56,249 nucleotides of DNA from Halobellus rufus. GTDB lineage: Archaea > Halobacteriota > Halobacteria > Halobacteriales > Haloferacaceae. Both the position numbers and the translations under genes were made by a program. The stretch is from positions 1 through 56,249 of the forward strand of contig NZ_BBJO01000041.1 in assembly GCF_000739575.1 (NCBI RefSeq), given 5' to 3'. Shown one piece after another: positions 55,664 through 56,249 of the stretch. The notes below the pieces were generated by a model. It was not told the origin of the DNA. It saw only the letters and a program-made list of their open reading frames with translations, and did no database searches. Numbering within the stretch: position 1 is the first letter of the stretch; the number at the start of each line of letters is the position of its first letter.

Positions 55664-56249
55664 ATGTGCGGACGATACACGCTCTTCACGCCCGCGGAGG
55701 AGTTGGAGTCCCGCTTCGACGCCGACTTCGCCGAGCCGCCGGACCCCCGCTACAACTGCGCGCCCGGGCAGTCGCTCCCGGTGGTCACGAACGAGGACCC
55801 CGACTCCTTCCGTCGGTTCCGCTGGGGGCTGATCCCCTCGTGGGCCGACGACGAGTCGGTCGGCAGCGACCTGATCAACGCCCGCGCGGAGACGGTCGAC
55901 GAGAAGCCGAGTTTCGCCGAGGCGTACGAACGCCGGCGCTGTCTGGTCCCCGCCGACGGCTTTTACGAGTGGGTGCAGGAGGACGGCGGAAAACAGCCCT
56001 ATCGAGTCGCGTTCGCGGACGACCGTCCCTTCGCGATGGCCGGGCTCTGGGAGCGCTGGGAGCCGACACACACGCAGACGGGGCTCGGCGACTTCGGCGG
56101 CGGGAGCGGCCGGTCGGACGCCGGCGACGCCGACGTCGTCGAGTCGTTCACGGTTCTCACGACCGAGCCGAACGGCCTCGTCTCCGACCTCCACCACCGG
56201 ATGGCGGTCGTCCTCGATCCAGACGAGGAGTCGACGTGGCTCCACGGCG
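55664..56249 (+). CDS. SOS-response-associated peptidase family protein (YedK/HMCES), partial
   Basis: 195 codons visible; the gene runs off the window end. The start MCGRYTLFT places the catalytic Cys at position 2 after removal of Met, which forms a thiazolidine link to abasic sites. Further family features: NARAET, PADGFYEW, and LHHRMAVVLDP with the catalytic His. The protein shields abasic sites in single-stranded DNA. An insertion with GGGSGRSDAGDADVVESF is a halophilic loop. Confidence 0.92.
   Translation, partial: MCGRYTLFTPAEELESRFDADFAEPPDPRYNCAPGQSLPVVTNEDPDSFRRFRWGLIPSWADDESVGSDLINARAETVDEKPSFAEAYERRRCLVPADGFYEWVQEDGGKQPYRVAFADDRPFAMAGLWERWEPTHTQTGLGDFGGGSGRSDAGDADVVESFTVLTTEPNGLVSDLHHRMAVVLDPDEESTWLHG

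Overview
The window is a gene-dense, mostly chromosomal segment of a halophilic archaeon (class Halobacteria). This rests on the very high GC content, strongly acidic proteins, leaderless genes with archaeal TATA boxes, twin-arginine plus lipobox (TRR/LxGC) signals on binding proteins, an archaeal PurM, XPB, Bax1 (DUF790), TraB, PAC2 and OBG-type GTPase gene set, and an archaeal tRNA-Leu without an encoded CCA. The family-level placement inside Halobacteria cannot be read from the sequence alone.

Layout. 1-3.6 kb: an XRE-CBS regulator, then purM with a cytochrome P450 13 nt downstream, and a small membrane protein behind an unusual repeat-bearing promoter. 3.7-6.9 kb: an overlapping TraB/PrgY-like and site-2-protease pair, divergent from an unknown 271-aa protein. 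6.9-7.3 kb: tRNA-Leu(UAA) followed by degenerate copies of its own 3' end. 7.3-15.1 kb: ferredoxin, gyrB-gyrA, arginase, an NAD-dependent epimerase and an HTH regulator. 15.3-21.2 kb: type II NADH dehydrogenase, uridine phosphorylase and cytidine deaminase (pyrimidine salvage), small membrane proteins, a GNAT, an ArsR-like membrane regulator, a bifunctional-nuclease-family protein and an unknown acidic protein. 21.5-24.6 kb: ileS. 24.6-25.2 kb: an AhpD-like gene with a strongly structured leader. 25.3-29.7 kb: glpABC (anaerobic-type glycerol-3-phosphate dehydrogenase). 29.9-34.4 kb: phosphoglycolate phosphatase, two small zinc-ribbon proteins, a methyltransferase, a frameshifted DUF368 gene and UDP-glucose dehydrogenase. 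34.4-36.5 kb: an OBG-type GTPase between two small membrane proteins, the second in an AT-rich patch. 36.6-40.7 kb: an aminotransferase and a complete ABC importer of the nitrate/sulfonate/THI5-like class. 40.8-44.5 kb: XPB helicase and Bax1 nuclease, separated by a frameshifted lipoprotein gene. 44.6-47.7 kb: an RNA m5C methyltransferase with a separately encoded RsmF-like RNA-binding domain, a PAC2 protein and GrpE. 47.8-53.4 kb: DUF4349 lipoprotein, bactofilin-like protein, DsrE-like protein and a complete TRAP transporter. 53.8-56.2 kb: DUF5800, a family 2 glycosyltransferase, a RNase H-fold exonuclease and the start of a YedK/HMCES-type gene.

Most of the window is housekeeping. The points most worth a second look are the translationally coupled TraB/PrgY + S2P protease pair, the tRNA-Leu 3'-end remnants, the hairpin-rich leader that buries the Shine-Dalgarno of the AhpD-like gene, the chain of mini-ORFs and duplicated ribosome-binding sites between glpB and glpC, the split RNA methyltransferase, and two genes broken by apparent single-base deletions. 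No CRISPR array, rRNA, integrase or transposase was recognised.
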